64,000 nucleotides of DNA from Nemopilema nomurai (taxonomy: Eukaryota; Cnidaria; Scyphozoa; Rhizostomeae; Rhizostomatidae), in the NCBI GenBank assembly GCA_003864495.1, contig ML133365.1, forward strand, positions 2,177,856 through 2,241,855. Reading direction: 5' to 3'. The translations under genes were made by a program, and so were the position numbers. Shown here piece by piece: positions 43,866-54,874 of the stretch; the first letter of the stretch is position 1; each line of letters opens with the position of its first letter. The notes under the pieces were generated by a model. It was not told where the DNA came from. It saw nothing but the letters and a program-made list of their open reading frames with translations, and searched no databases.

Positions 43866-44286
43866 TGTTGTGAGATTCCCCAAAGGCAGCCATCTTGATT
43901 CCTTGAGAGATGGTAAACGCGGAGGCCTCCGGCCCAGTCCTCCTTGATCAAACAGAAGGCGTGGTGTGCTTGTCTTGGCAAGACCCGTGCTGTTTCGTTG
44001 GCCTAACGAGGTTTGTTCTGTTTGGTTGTTGGTACTGTTGAGTACGTCCAACTAGCGTACTACTGAGTATTGTGACTAGTTGTTCTGTCGATCAAAGTGA
44101 TTGTGGTGCATTGCCGTGTACGAGTAGCGGAGGTAGTTTTTAAGTGTCTTTTACTACTGCTACGAAACTGTGTGTTACAGTTCGTAGGTGGCGTTGGTGG
44201 TGACAAGGGGAGGTCGGAGGTCACCATATATACAAACATGAGTTACTTGTTGTAATTTAACAACAACAACAAGTATTTTAACAACA
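43866..44286 (+). repeat. 5' LTR of the Gypsy-type element
   Basis: About 421 bp; the end is placed by alignment of AGTATTTTAACAACA with the 3' LTR end ATTTTATCAACA. It has an internal ACA/CAA-repeat expansion near its end, absent from the 3' LTR, and an extra segment near 43890-43930. Confidence 0.7.
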
Positions 44287-44886
44287 AGTATTTTAACAAG
44301 AAGCTATTCCAGCCTTGATTTATTTAGCCGGCAAACCCTACCATCTTGAATAAGTATGCAGAAGGAGGGTCCAGGAGGCACATGCCCCCCAAGGGATATC
44401 AAACGTGTCATCCCTGGTCGATTCAAGGCCGGCCAGTCTGGTGCTGGTACTTCTATGGCTGCTGCAGCCCCCCCCCCCCCCAATGTAGGGGGGCAGGGCA
44501 TTGTTGTTGATGCTAGCGTCTTGGCTAGTATTCGTAACCAGGCCCACGGTCCAATTTCGGATCAACTTTGCCGCCAACTCTCCCCCTTCGCTGGTGACGG
44601 TGGTTTGGGGATTGCTGAGTGGCTTGTAGCCTATGAGAGGCTATCTAAAGTGGAGCATGTGGCACCCATGGACCTCCTCACCTATAAGCTCTCTGGCAAT
44701 GCAGCGAGAGTTCATAATAGCATGAGGTTAGGCGAAACCTCCAATACACCTCTGTCACCCCTGTGTCGCTCTTAAACGAAAACGAGGCCACCAGGGCAAG
44801 GAAGCAACTCCCTCGCCACAAGTATGCCTAACTATCATTGCTGCGTTCCTAGATGCGAAAATGATTCAAGATATCAAAGTAAATTG

Positions 44887-45560
44887 TCTACATATACTAA
44901 AATGCTAGCGGCATCCCTTTGATCTTTCGTGCTACTGAATTCAACAAAAAAGGCTCCCAGACGGCTGCACCCAGTTTCGAAATTCCACTTCCAAAGTCTT
45001 CCCCGATGATTAAACCAAGGTATAGGCTATTTTTTGCCAGAAAACCGTGCTCCATTTTCGAGCAAATCGCCATCTTTTCCGAGGCCTTCGATTTCGACCG
45101 CCTTCTCGGCGCCCTCCTGCCCCCACCGTTTGACCGATTCCACCCGTTTTTTACCCACGGTTTCGGCACGCACCGATCTTCGTTCCTGGGTAGTTTTTTT
45201 TCCAAATCTACATATACTAAAATCCGGATATTCATGAGGCGGCACCTCTTTCATGTCCGTGTCGGCACCTTTGATCTCGGAGTCCTCCTAAATTCAACGA
45301 ACAAAACTCCGAAACGGCTGCACCCAGCTTCGAACTTTCACTTCCCAAACCTTCCCAGGTCGTTCCAACGCAATAGTTTCTGGTTTTTTCCCCAAAAGCC
45401 TGCTCCGTTTTTGAGCAATTCGCCATCTTTTCCCGGGGACGGTGTTTTCGACCTCCTTCTCGACGCCCTCCTGCCCCCACCGCTCGACCAGCTCTCCCCG
45501 TTTTTTTACCCACGGTTTCGGCAAGCATTCGTCTTCGATCGTGGCTGGTTTTTTTTCCAA
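44887..45560 (+). repeat. Two tandem Helitron-like 5' ends
   Basis: The start TCTACATATACTAAAAT at 44887 repeats at 45207 (320 bp apart), and the following 300 bp of each (for example CTCGGCGCCCTCCTGCCCCC and CTCGACGCCCTCCTGCCCCC) are related. This looks like one copy inserted next to another or a tandem duplication. The long overlapping frames on both strands here come from this low-stop GC/T-rich repeat. Confidence 0.7.
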
Positions 45561-46322
45561 AATTTTCCTTATTTTTAGTGGACATTGCCACTTTTCTGAG
45601 CGCCGCTCGCCGGTCGTCCGCCTTCTCCGAGCTCTGGCTCCCGAACGGTTCGTGCCACGTTCCCCCTTTCCTAGCGGTACGGTTCGCCAAGAATGCCTCT
45701 TTTTAGATGTGTGGTTTTTTTCCCAAAATTCGCAAGCGTTTTTTCGAAATTCGCCGTGTTTTTGCTTCGATTCGCATTTCCAGGCCGAGGGGAGAAAATT
45801 TTCTTGCCCTCGATCGGCCGAACTTGCCCCGGTCACGTGCCTCGCTCTGCAGCCCTCCATTGTTTGGGGACAAAAGAGAGTCCTCTTCCACCAATCGAAA
45901 TGCAAGTTGCCGACGTGAGTGACGCGTCGCAGCAGAGCAAGGCGTACTAGAGAACAACAGCGTGCTCGGGACAGGGCAGGGGTCATTTCGTGCTTGCTAC
46001 CCGTGGGATTGGACGTGCTCATTATTACCGGAGCTGCCTTCATTGCGTTTTTGGGAATTTCGCCGTGGAAAGCTGCCTTAAGTAAGTACTTTTCGTTTCT
46101 TCTTTCGATCTGATGATATTCCTAATGATGCTAAACTAAATTTCCGTGCTTTTTGACGATTTTTCCAATGCACCCCACGCTGGGGTAGCTTCCATCCGCC
46201 TCGAAAAATTTGCTATCCACGAGCTTGCCTGCTTTCGAGGATGTTTTCTGAATGCTGAATTGATTGCTTACTTATAATGATGCTAAATGAGATTTGATTT
46301 TCGTGCTTTTTCCTCATTTTAG

Positions 46323-46453
46323 GTGAGAAATCGAGCCGAAACTCGCGGTGGCAGAAGAAAAATTCACGAGAAACTGCAGGCACGCCCCCACCTGGCTCTC
46401 TCGCTGGCTACGAAATGCTGAAAACTTTGTCGTGCCCTCTAGAACGAATCAAA
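46323..46453 (+). other. Exon-like module 1 in the Helitron-like element
   Basis: Framed by CCTCATTTTAG and GTAAGTTTG; begins GTGAGAAATCGAGCCGAAAC, ends AACGAATCAAA. A shorter relative is at 46707-46790 and both recur in copy 2 (61558-61683; 61922-62021). No long frame runs through it, so if transcribed it may be non-coding. Confidence 0.4.
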
Positions 46454-46706
46454 GTAAGTTTGTTTTGTTGCATTATGATCGCCGTTTTTCTGGTTTTTCT
46501 CTCTCGAGAAACAGCTTTTGTGCGTGGTTTTTGCACCTGGCCGTTGACCTGTTGACCTCCTTCCGCCATGCCCCGAGGGCGTTTTCACTCTAAATTGCTC
46601 TAAATACCTAGCTAACTTGCTTTTAGGTAAATTTCTGATAATCAATCGATTAACTTCTTTAATGATGTTACGGGAGGTTTGATTTTTGGCTTTTTTCCTT
46701 TTTTAG

Positions 46707-46790
46707 AGAGAAATCGAGCCGAAACTCGCGGTACGCCCTCTGGCTGACTTCAAAATGCTGAAAACTTCGTGCCCTCTAAATCGAATCAAA
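46707..46790 (+). other. Exon-like module 2 in the Helitron-like element
   Basis: Framed by TTTTTTAG and GTAAGTTTGTTG; same start (AGAAATCGAGCCGAAACTCG) and end (TCGAATCAAA) as module 1, with a shorter middle. Confidence 0.4.
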
Positions 46791-46799
46791 GTAAGTTTG

Positions 46800-48580
46800 T
46801 TGTGTTGCTTCAAGTTTGTCGTTTTCGTTGTTTTTCTGGTTCTTTTTTCGAAGAATTGGGTTTTTCGCTAGATTTTCGCACCTGGCTGTTTGTCCTGTTG
46901 ACTCCTTCCGCCAGGCCTCGAGGGCGTTTTTCACTCTAAATTGCTCTAAATTGCTCTAAATAGCTTTGGCATAAACAAATGTTTGATGCATTCTAATCAG
47001 TGACTGCTGCTTTTTTGTGGCCTTTTACGATTGCGTTTTTGGCAGACCTCGCTTCTAACGAGTTTTCCTTGCTTGCAGGGTCATGGCGTGGCGTCAAATG
47101 TTATCCACTGTTACCGTGCTGGGATGAAGAAAGGAAGAGCAAGAGCTCCGTTTTTAATACGAGAAACTACTGTACGAACTTTAAAAGCCCTACGTTTTTA
47201 TGTTGTATGTATTTAACTTTCTTGGTGGATGACGATGCATTGTTTTCGATTCAACCTTTACTCATTCTCGCGTTGTTTCTTTAGTGTTGGTAGCGTTGTT
47301 GAGATTTCTGAAACTGTAGAATTAATTTGGTGCCTATTGGTGGCAATAGTCAGTTTTTGACCGCTACAGAGGCAGTTTTCATGTGTGCTAAGTTTCATTT
47401 TGTAAGTTAGAGATTTCGTGTCACGGTGTTTTCTTTAAATTACACTAAACTCTTACGACAGCGTAGCGAGCTAAATGAACAAAAAGCTTTTCCATAGGAC
47501 GGTTGAAAACGTGACAGAGCTACCGAGAAAGCCCGAGAAAAGATGAAAATAACTACGGGGCAATTTTTATGTTTGTGTGTTGGCCAAAGGGTCGCCTTTC
47601 GGCATGGCAGAGCCCCCGAAGTCATTTAAACAAAAATCTATTGGATTGACGAGGTTTTTCAGTTTTTGTCTATAAATATAACTAGAATCGACAGTGATTT
47701 TCAACTATACACTTTGCAAGAACTAAAGGGCAGGCTTCGCACTGTCCAATTTAGCGGATTTCTACGTTTCGCCAGTCGTAAATTGTTCAAGTAAAGTCGG
47801 AGCCAATTCAGGGGCAACATAGGAATCAATTTAGACAACGATACGAAGCAGTTTTAGCTTGCTTCACTGCAGGTTAATCAGCTAAAAGAAAAATATCTTT
47901 CTTGTGGTCAACTGTTCTTCGATGAAGAATTGACAGGGTAACCCTCAAACGATTCTAAGCTTAATCCGCCCACATTTTCTAAAACTTTGAGAAAAACATT
48001 GGCAGTGTAATCTACCCCCAATATTTTCCAAAACGGCTAACGAAGCAAGTTTTTAGTGTCGGCTTCTTCGGACTTGGCAAGTAGGAAGGTGTCATGTAGT
48101 GTTGTTTGTTTCATGCGGAGGTCGCTTGGCTCACTGGAACAAGGTTCCTTGAGGGGTGTTAACATTAACGAGTTGTCAATTTGAATGATTGCCGCCTCTG
48201 GACACCGTCAAACTACAATGGGACGTGCACTCGATCTTGCATGTGCAAGTAACCGAAGTCGACTCTACATCTCAACTTGGTTCTGAAACCATTTACTACT
48301 GCTTTTGCCGCACAAAGTTGAAAAATATAGAGAGGTGAAGCTAAAAGTGACTTGAATAACGAATCACTCCAAATGCCCCCTCCGAGCGTGCTCCCCCAAA
48401 TATTTACTGACAAAAATATGCGTTTCAAATAAAAATATGTTTAAGGTTACGTAAATGAAATCGATGGCTGTGCGTGATTAAAGTAATTTGATATTTAGGT
48501 TCACGATAGACCATGTCACGCAAATAGAATATATTCCAGTAAAACTTGAAGAAAACTCTCACCATGGATAAACAATATAT
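46800..48580 (+). other. Remaining Helitron-like interior, no gene
   Basis: Shared with 62030-63860 of copy 2 at high similarity, including a third exon-like acceptor (CTTGCTTGCAG at 47078) before GGTCATGGCGTGGCG. The GGGACGTGCACTCGATCTTGC block at 48219 is one unit of a roughly 316-bp tandem repeat that has two units in copy 2. No conserved protein frame. Confidence 0.55.
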
Positions 48581-48650
48581 AGACCGCTTTCAATGTTTTT
48601 GTTTATGCTTGATGCGCGCGCACATCGAGAGGCAAAAGGCCATCGCCTTA
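48581..48650 (+). repeat. E3 left terminal inverted repeat
   Basis: About 70 bp, imperfect; pairs with 53026-52955. The transposase ATG follows 46 bp after its inner end. Confidence 0.8.
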
Positions 48651-48696
48651 CACAGCTCCGCATTGCTTTGCTTTGTGGTTCGCTGTGATTGTCGAA

Positions 48697-50434
48697 ATGC
48701 CTAGTAGTTGTTGTGCAGTAAATTGCCAAAATAGGCGCGATGGGAAGAAACCTTCGATATCCTTTTACAACATACCATCGAGGAAAACTCGGATAGAGAT
48801 TAGACGTCGCAAGGAGTGGATTCGTGCCTTAAAAAGAGAGGATTGGAAAACGTGGACGGAAGAGCAAATTTCAAAACAAAAAGTCTGCTCTGAACATTTC
48901 ATTTCAGGTATGCTTTGAATGCTTCTTCCTGATCGGAATATACAAAGCAACTTTTTACATTCTGTGACGGATTTTAGGTTATAATCTGTCATTGTTGTCA
49001 AGAATTTTCTCATTGTATCGGGTCCAGGTTGTCAGAAAATTAATTTCAATTCAAGGCAGTCCTATGAATTCCACTGTATAATAATGATGCTTAGCTCATA
49101 TTTCAGTGTTACTTTGTTCATAACATTTGAAAAATTTCTTTAGGATTTAATGAATTGTTTAGCTTAAATAAACCAACAAATAAGCCTTCAAATTTTTAAT
49201 AGGCAAGAAGTCTGAAGATCCTGATGATGTGGATTGGGTGCCAACAAAATTCAATTTCAATGTGGAGAAAGCTCTGAAAGATGCCTCTAAAAGAAAAATG
49301 TATATGGATCGTTATGAAATGATAAAGACCAAAAGATATAAGAGTCTGACAACAAGTTCCAGCACGGATAGAGAAGATGAACTAGAAAATCTTGACACTA
49401 GCACAGACAGTGTAATAATGGAAGATGTTGGCATTACATTAACAGATTACACAGAAATAGAAGCAAAAATAAAAAAACTTGAAGAGGAGTTGAAGGAAAA
49501 AAGTGACAAAATCTTCCAATTGCAAAAAGAAAATGAAGGATTAAAGATAAAAGCTCAAAACTTTGGATTCAATAAAATCAGTTCTGATGATAACCTAGTG
49601 AGATTTTTTACAGGTTTACCATCAAGAGATACTTTCTTGTGGGTAAGCTCACTTGTAAAAGACAAAGCTAGATCTCATCATTCTAGTATGTCTGTTAATG
49701 ACCATGTTCTAATGGTATTTATGAAACTGCGACTTGGCCTTTTAAACAAAGATCTAGCATTGAGGTTTCAAGTACCTGATTCTACAGTATCAAAGATAGT
49801 TAGATCATGGTTACCAGCCTTAGCAAAGCACATGAAAAATCTGATTATCTGGCCAGACAGAGCAACAATACGCCAAAATCTACCAAAGTCATTCAGAAAG
49901 AAGTTCAGAGACTGTGTTTGTATAATTGATTGTGGCGAAATTTTTATAGAACGTCCTTCCAATCTGACTGCTCTTGCACAAACCTGGTCTAATTACAAGC
50001 ACAATAACACTTCCAAATACCTTATCGGAATAAGTCCAGCAGGTGCTGTGGTGTTTCTATCAGAGGGATGGGGTGGTCGAGTATCAGACAAGAAAATAAC
50101 AGCTGAATCTGGGTTTCTGAATAAGGTCAATGTTGGTGACTGTATCTTGGCAGACAGAGGTTTTCTTATTGAGGAAGAATTGAATGAAAAGGGAGCCATT
50201 TTAAAAATCCCTAAATTCACCAGAGGGAAAAAACAGTTATCTGCAAGGGAAGTTGATGAATCAAGACAATTAGCACATGTAAGAATACATGTTGAAAGAG
50301 TAATTGGGCGATTGAAAGACTTTCGAATTTTACAAACAATTATTCCAATTTCACAAGTAGACTTATTGGATAATATTATGACGGTAATTTATGGTTCAGT
50401 TAACTTGAATAAAAGTGTTGTTGGTTGTACATGA
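48697..50434 (+). CDS. THAP-domain DDE transposase of E3, intact, two exons, 480 aa
   Basis: Exon 1 is 48697-48907 (ATG; donor TCAG|GTATGC) and exon 2 is 49203-50434 (acceptor TTTTAATAG). The 1,443 nt give 480 codons plus a stop, without a break. Residues 1-85 are a THAP finger: 'CCAVNCQNRR' (C-x4-C), 'KVCSEHFISG' (C-x2-H) and 'DWVPTKF' (box). Residues about 145-190 form a Glu/Lys coiled coil ('IKKLEEELKEKSDKIFQLQK'). The DDE_Tnp_4-type core follows: 'VCIIDCGEIF' (Asp 313), 'GISPAGAVVFLSEGWGG', 'CILADRGF' (Asp 388) and 'VRIHVERVIGRLKDF' (Glu 435). THAP should bind the TIRs, the coiled coil could pair subunits, and the core should cut. With all motifs present it is a candidate active enzyme. 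The AT TSD fits ISL2EU-like DNA transposons. Confidence 0.9.
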
Positions 50435-50722
50435 TTATTTTTTCCAAATGAAGATATTTTATATGCTATTTCTTGAAGAAGGTGACAATATCTTAGTATC
50501 TATGAGGAGTTAACCTGAATATTTTCTTAAGAACACAGTCCTACAACTTATAACTTATATTAACAGCAAATTTGGGGTATCAAATAGGTGTATCAAGCAT
50601 AAAATAAACAAGGTATATAGGTGTAGAATATGTTCACCATATTGTGACTACTGATGTCTAGCCCCCCTACTTAGGAAATCTTTATTCAAAACATTTTTGC
50701 TGTAAACTTTTGAAGGTTCTAT

Positions 50723-52903
50723 TTAGAAAGAGTCTCTAACAGTTGCAGTGTTTTTGTGTTTTTCCCTGCGACATTGCCTACAGAACCAGGATCTTTTTGG
50801 AGCTCTTGTAATTTGCACACAGGGATACCATTCACCAGTACAGTTCACACCATCACATGCTATCATTTGTCCAAATTCTGGCCGCTGACAAGTGCAATAT
50901 ACTTTGCGGTCATTCTGAATTGTATCTTTGGCTCTAGAAACAATTTCTGGAAGCAAAATCTTCTCAAACTTTGTCTGCCAATTGCTGACCAAAGATTGTA
51001 AAAATTCTTTGTCCTGTAGAACATTTACAACCATACTGCTGTCAGGATTTGATGGCGTATAAACTAAAAAGTCACAGGACTGAACATCATAAATAAACAT
51101 CTGCAGCTGAATCTGATAGAAGTATCTGTGACCTTTTTTCATGGCCTTGTTTGGAGCTAGAGGGAAATCTTTATCATTTTGCCAACCTTCAAAACCACTA
51201 CGGTATTTGTATGGGCATTTTATTTCTAAAACTCTGTTTTCGTGACAGAAACAGGTCACAAGGCCATCAGTAGATGCACCTAAAAAGGGAGAAGCAGCAC
51301 ACACAAGAAATCCTGTTTCTTCTACCTGCAAGTTTTTGTGACAGCTAGACATACTTGTTCTATAGAAATCCCTAGCAGCTGATTCCATCCTTTGTCCATA
51401 TTTTGTAAACTTATTGTCACTGCCACTTGCTGATTCATACTGCATGATCTGTGAAATCAGAGAGGTACTAGGACTCTCTACTTTTGTTTTTGCAACTTGG
51501 TAGCATCTAGATGATGTTACTCTACCAGCTGTGTAGGATCCAGCTTGGTGACAGTGACTGCAGCTTTGTTTCTCTAAATAGATTCTGATAGGTCTTTGCA
51601 TCAAAGCTTCTTTCATATTGCCTATACTGCTTAAGAGCAAAACTTTGCAGTGCATTTCCATCTAGTTCTATAGATGTTGGGTCAAAAAGACTCACTAGTG
51701 GCTCTGGAAGAATGTTATTAGTACACTCAGCATCACTGCCAGCACTATCTGTATCACTACCACACCAATTTTGTTTTGAAGATCCCTGTATATCTAGATC
51801 TTCCTTGTGTATGCTGGTGAAAATAGCTGCCTTATTATTGATGCTATGTAGCTCCTTAAATTTTTCCTTACAGATACTGCCTTCCTCTGAAGTTGGATCC
51901 ATAACACTATAACAAGTTGTGGCAAAATTGATGCTATTTGCCTGGGGTAGATCATGTTTCTTTCCCTTTTTGAAATTTATTGCCTTTATGGGTGCTGGGT
52001 TGACTTGTCTTTTGCTTGCCTTCCATGAACACAACTGGCTGGTGCAAGAAACTTCCTCATTTAGCTTGTAGTGGGTGGCAGCTTCAAGCTTAAATAATAA
52101 AGCAGCTATATGACTGCAGGCAGATCCCAATCCTGCCATGCAGGTACAGTTTGCTGTAAGAATCCATCCATGTTGATTGTTAATTGCCACCCAAACATCA
52201 TATAACTTGGCAGATTTTCCTTGTCGTTGACTGGGCAGCACCTGTAAGAAGCAAGTCATAATGTCTAGCTTATTCAATTTTTTTTAGAAATATCATTATC
52301 AGTGAGCACAAAAAGAAAAGTTTCATAAAGCTATTGGCAACTTTACATTTTGATGTAAACTCACGAGGACCTAAAAATCTAAAATGGGAAGGCATTCTTC
52401 TAAAGTACTATGCTCTCCTATGGTGGGCTGACTTGACATGCATGCAGAATTTGAAGATTCACTCCTAAGATTATAAAAATTCAAAATTAAATTTGTTTAC
52501 ATATGCTGTTCAATGACCTTTCGTTTCGGATTGAGAAATACAAGAATGGCACCTTGTTTTGTGTAGGGCCTAGTTCACTTACCTGGGATTTGATGAAACA
52601 AAACGATTTCGATGCTGAACTTGGATGATGAAAACAGTCATGGACATGTCGTTCTCGGAAAAAGTGATAGCCATCAAGTGATTTATAAGCCTTCCGCGAT
52701 TCATTTGTGAATGTGCTTGGGGACTCAACAAGGTACTTTGTTATGCCTTCCCAAGCAACATTAGGAAGCTTTGTTATGTTGTCGGTCCATCCACTCTCTA
52801 GCGTGAAAGGATCTTCTAGCTTTGTGCCATTTGCGAGAGTTAGTTTGTCATCATACCGTTTTTTGTCTTCAACAGAAAGCTTTTCATAGTAAGTAGATGC
52901 CAT
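50723..52903 (-). pseudogene. SWIM-YqaJ-PHD nuclease gene of E3, two exons, one frame break
   Basis: Exon 1 (52903-52583) starts 'MASTYYEKLSVEDKKRYDDK' and ends CAG|GTAAGT. Exon 2 starts at 52241 (TTCTTACAG, phase 0 to 0) with 'VLPSQRQGKSAKLYDV' and a SWIM finger 'CTCMAGLGSACSHIAALLF'. The frame breaks near 51545 (two bases missing or one extra) within the conserved W-x2-Y-x-A-G-R motif. YqaJ residues follow: 'YTAGRVTSSRCYQVAK', 'LGASTDGLV' (Asp), 'VLEIKCPYKY' (Glu-x-Lys) and 'YFYQIQLQMF'. The C-terminus is a PHD finger: 'YCTCQRPEFGQMIACDGVNC', 'EWYPC' and 'WFCRQC', lacking the usual His. Stop at 50723. It may process DNA ends during transposition, with PHD reading chromatin; the role is inference. 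It is one lesion from intact. Confidence 0.85.
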
Positions 52904-52954
52904 TCTCCGTTTGTAAAAATAAGCTCAAGAACTGTGATCACAGTCGACATAACG

Positions 52955-53026
52955 TAAACAGGCCGAATGTTTTGCCTCTCGGTGTGCGCGCGCATATTTG
53001 GTATCGTCTGGCAGTGAAAGGGGTCT
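52955..53026 (-). repeat. E3 right terminal inverted repeat
   Basis: Partner of 48581-48650; the YqaJ ATG (52903) lies about 50 bp inside it. Confidence 0.8.
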
Positions 53027-53043
53027 ATTGGTAAAACAGAAGA

Positions 53044-53567
53044 CTAGCCCCCAAAACCCCGCTGCGCGGGCTTAAAACCCCTTCTGTGGAAATAGAATTG
53101 CCCCTTAAAACTACCCTATAAACAAAATAGACATGTTAGCCTCGGCAAGACGAGACCCCTCGCATCGAGAACGAAAATGACGTCATCCACAACCAGCCAC
53201 GGGACACTTGAAACGAAAGTTGTCAACGACAAAATGACTCGCCATCCTTCGCGTGCATCACTCGCACTCATGTGACAATCGCTAGGACGGGGGAGCCTCT
53301 TCCCTTCATTTTTTGCGAACCCCGTCCTAGCGATTGTCACATGAGTGCGAGTGATGCACGCGAAGGATGGCGAGTCATTTTGTCGTTGACAACTTTCGTT
53401 TCAAGTGTCCCGTGGCTGGTTGTGGATGACGTCATTTTCGTTCTCGATGCGAGGGGTCTTGTCTTCCCGAGGCTAACATGTCTATTTTGTTTATAGGGTA
53501 GTTTTAAGGGGCAATTCTATTTCCACAGAAGGGGTTTTAAGCCCGCGCAGAGGGGTTTCGGGGACTA
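53044..53567. repeat. Near-perfect 0.5-kb palindrome made of two Helitron-like 3' ends
   Basis: Arms 53044-53292 and 53320-53567 are near-identical reverse complements around a 27-bp spacer. Each arm ends outward in a GC hairpin region (minus strand GCCCGCGCAGCGGGG in the left arm, GCCCGCGCAGAGGGG in the right) and then GGGGGCTAG|T or GGGGACTA|T, the form of a Helitron 3' end. Short frames in each arm (74 aa) mirror one another and are not genes. Arm identity is very high, far above that of the flanking repeats, so the inversion is recent or is kept uniform by conversion. Confidence 0.85.
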
Positions 53568-54874
53568 TCATTTCACTTTTTACCGAAGAATGAGGCAACC
53601 AGAAAGGTGTGGATTGCAAAAATTCGAAGAGATCCCGGACGTGCTTTCAGCATTACAAACCACACGGTCGTATGCTTGGCCCATTTTAGGCCGGAAGAGT
53701 AGAAGACGTCTCAAGCAGGAAAGAGATCTCTAAAAAGTGGTGCTGTACCCACAATTTTTTCATGGCAGGAAGAAAAAACGAAAAGGAAGTCTCCACAGAA
53801 GTGGAAACTTTTGGCAGAGACGGACTATGGAGCTGTCCATTACGAAGAAAACGAATCCACCGCTGCGGCCTGCTTAGAGAACACGATTTGGACTTTCTAG
53901 ATATGCAGCTAATGATGCAATGATTTGCTTTTATACTGGCTTCCAAAGTAACCAGTTGTTGAGACAGTTCATTCTTGTCATTCGCCCAACTGCCCTTAAG
54001 ATAACAACTTGGCAGCAAGTCCAGAGACAAAGGTTATCTGGCAAGGCAGTTACAAAGAGCACTGATTTTTCGCAACATGCATTATGTTTAGAAGTTCAGC
54101 TGTTTCTTTTCCTCTGTAAACTGAGGCTTGGCTTATTTAATCAAGAACTTGCAGACCGTTTTAACACCTCGACATCTACTGTGAGTAGGTACATTATAAC
54201 TTGGGTCAATTACTTATACTTCTTTCTTGGGGCAATACCAATTTGGCCTTCAAGAAAAAAGGTTATTCAGCATAGGCCAACCTATTTCAAAGAACAATAT
54301 CCTGCTACGAGAGTTATTTTGGACTGTAGTGAAATCAGATCACAATCTCCATCAAGTCTGGTCCTACAGTCGGAATTATATTCCAATTACAAGGGCCACA
54401 CAACTTACAAAGGGTTAATTGGAATATCCCCAACAGGGGCTGTGACCTTTGTTTCACATTTATACACTGGAGGAATTTCAGACAAGGAAATTACTTCTGT
54501 GAGTGGAATTTTAGATTTGTTGGAGGAAAATGACTCTGTCATGGCTGACAAAGGCTTTGAGATAGAAGATATTTTTGTTAAATGTAAGGTAACTCTAAAT
54601 ATTCCACCATTCATGAACCCATTCATGAAACTCAGTCAATTGCAAGGTTGCGTATTCATGTGGAAAGGGCTATAAGGAGAGTGAAGGAAAATCATCTTTT
54701 TCACAAGGTTCTACCTTTGAATATAGCAGGGACAACAAACCAACTCTGTACAATTGCATGTCTGCTTACAAACTTTAGAGGGGACTTGTTTTGAAAAAGC
54801 ATTTTTATAGTCATGTTCTTATATCAACATAAAATTAAGAGCACTACAGTAATAACCTTAAAATTTAAATTGTT

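Larger units (their letters stand above)
48581..53026. mobile_element. E3: THAP/YqaJ transposon, 4,446 bp, with intact transposase
   Basis: Ends AGACCGCTTTCAATG and AGACCCCTTTCACTG are inverted repeats, and matching resumes strongly at GCGCGCGCACA-CGAGAGGCAAAA about 40 bp in, for a TIR of about 70 bp. AT target duplications are at 48579-48580 and 53027-53028. Two convergent genes are 288 bp apart: an intact transposase (+) and a YqaJ-PHD gene with one frame break (-). This is the best-preserved element of its class in the window and sits at the innermost level of the nest, consistent with being the last to arrive. Confidence 0.9.
44887..53567 (+). mobile_element. Helitron-like element, copy 1, with E3 inside it
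   Basis: The left end is TCTACATATACTAAAATGC, a TC-start recurring at 45207 and 60430. The right end is a short GC hairpin region (CCCGCGCAG...) followed by GGGGACTA, before a T. The insertion leaves no target duplication and restores the THAP frame of E4 exactly when removed, both as expected for Helitrons. The base before the left end is G and not the usual A, and the last four bases read ACTA or CTAT and not CTAG; the inverted copy at 53044 does end CTAG before T. No Rep/helicase gene is present, so it would be non-autonomous. Without E3 it is about 4.2 kb. Confidence 0.6.
44824..54794 (+). pseudogene. THAP-domain DDE transposase of E4, opened by the Helitron-like insert
   Basis: The first 21 codons (44824-44886) read 'MPNYHCCVPRCENDSRYQSK' plus Leu, with the first THAP zinc pair. 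The frame resumes exactly at 53568 with 'SFHFLPKNEATRKVWIAKIR', 'VVCLAHF' (C-x2-H) and 'GAVPTIF' (the AVPTIF box). A TAG lies at about 53698. After a frame change near 53900 comes 'MICFYTGFQSNQLLRQF', 'RLGLFNQELADRFNTSTS', 'TRVILDCSE' (Asp 1), 'GISPTGAVTFVSHLYTG', 'SVMADKGFEIED' (Asp) and, in another frame after a small deletion near 54615, 'ARLRIHVERAIRRVK' (Glu). It stops at 54792-54794. Taking out 8,681 bp restores the reading frame across Leu-Ser, strong proof of the insertion. Dead from several lesions. Confidence 0.8.

Noticed and set aside
45294..46043. Open frame of 249 codons (-), and 219 codons (+) at 44919-45578
   Set aside because: Both strands are open over the same Helitron-like repeat, the plus frame contains the tandem 5' end twice, and copy 2 breaks both frames. 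This is a low-stop repeat, not a gene.
53116..53496. Twin 74-codon frames in opposite directions
   Set aside because: They are the two arms of the palindrome read outward and inward; they only mirror each other.
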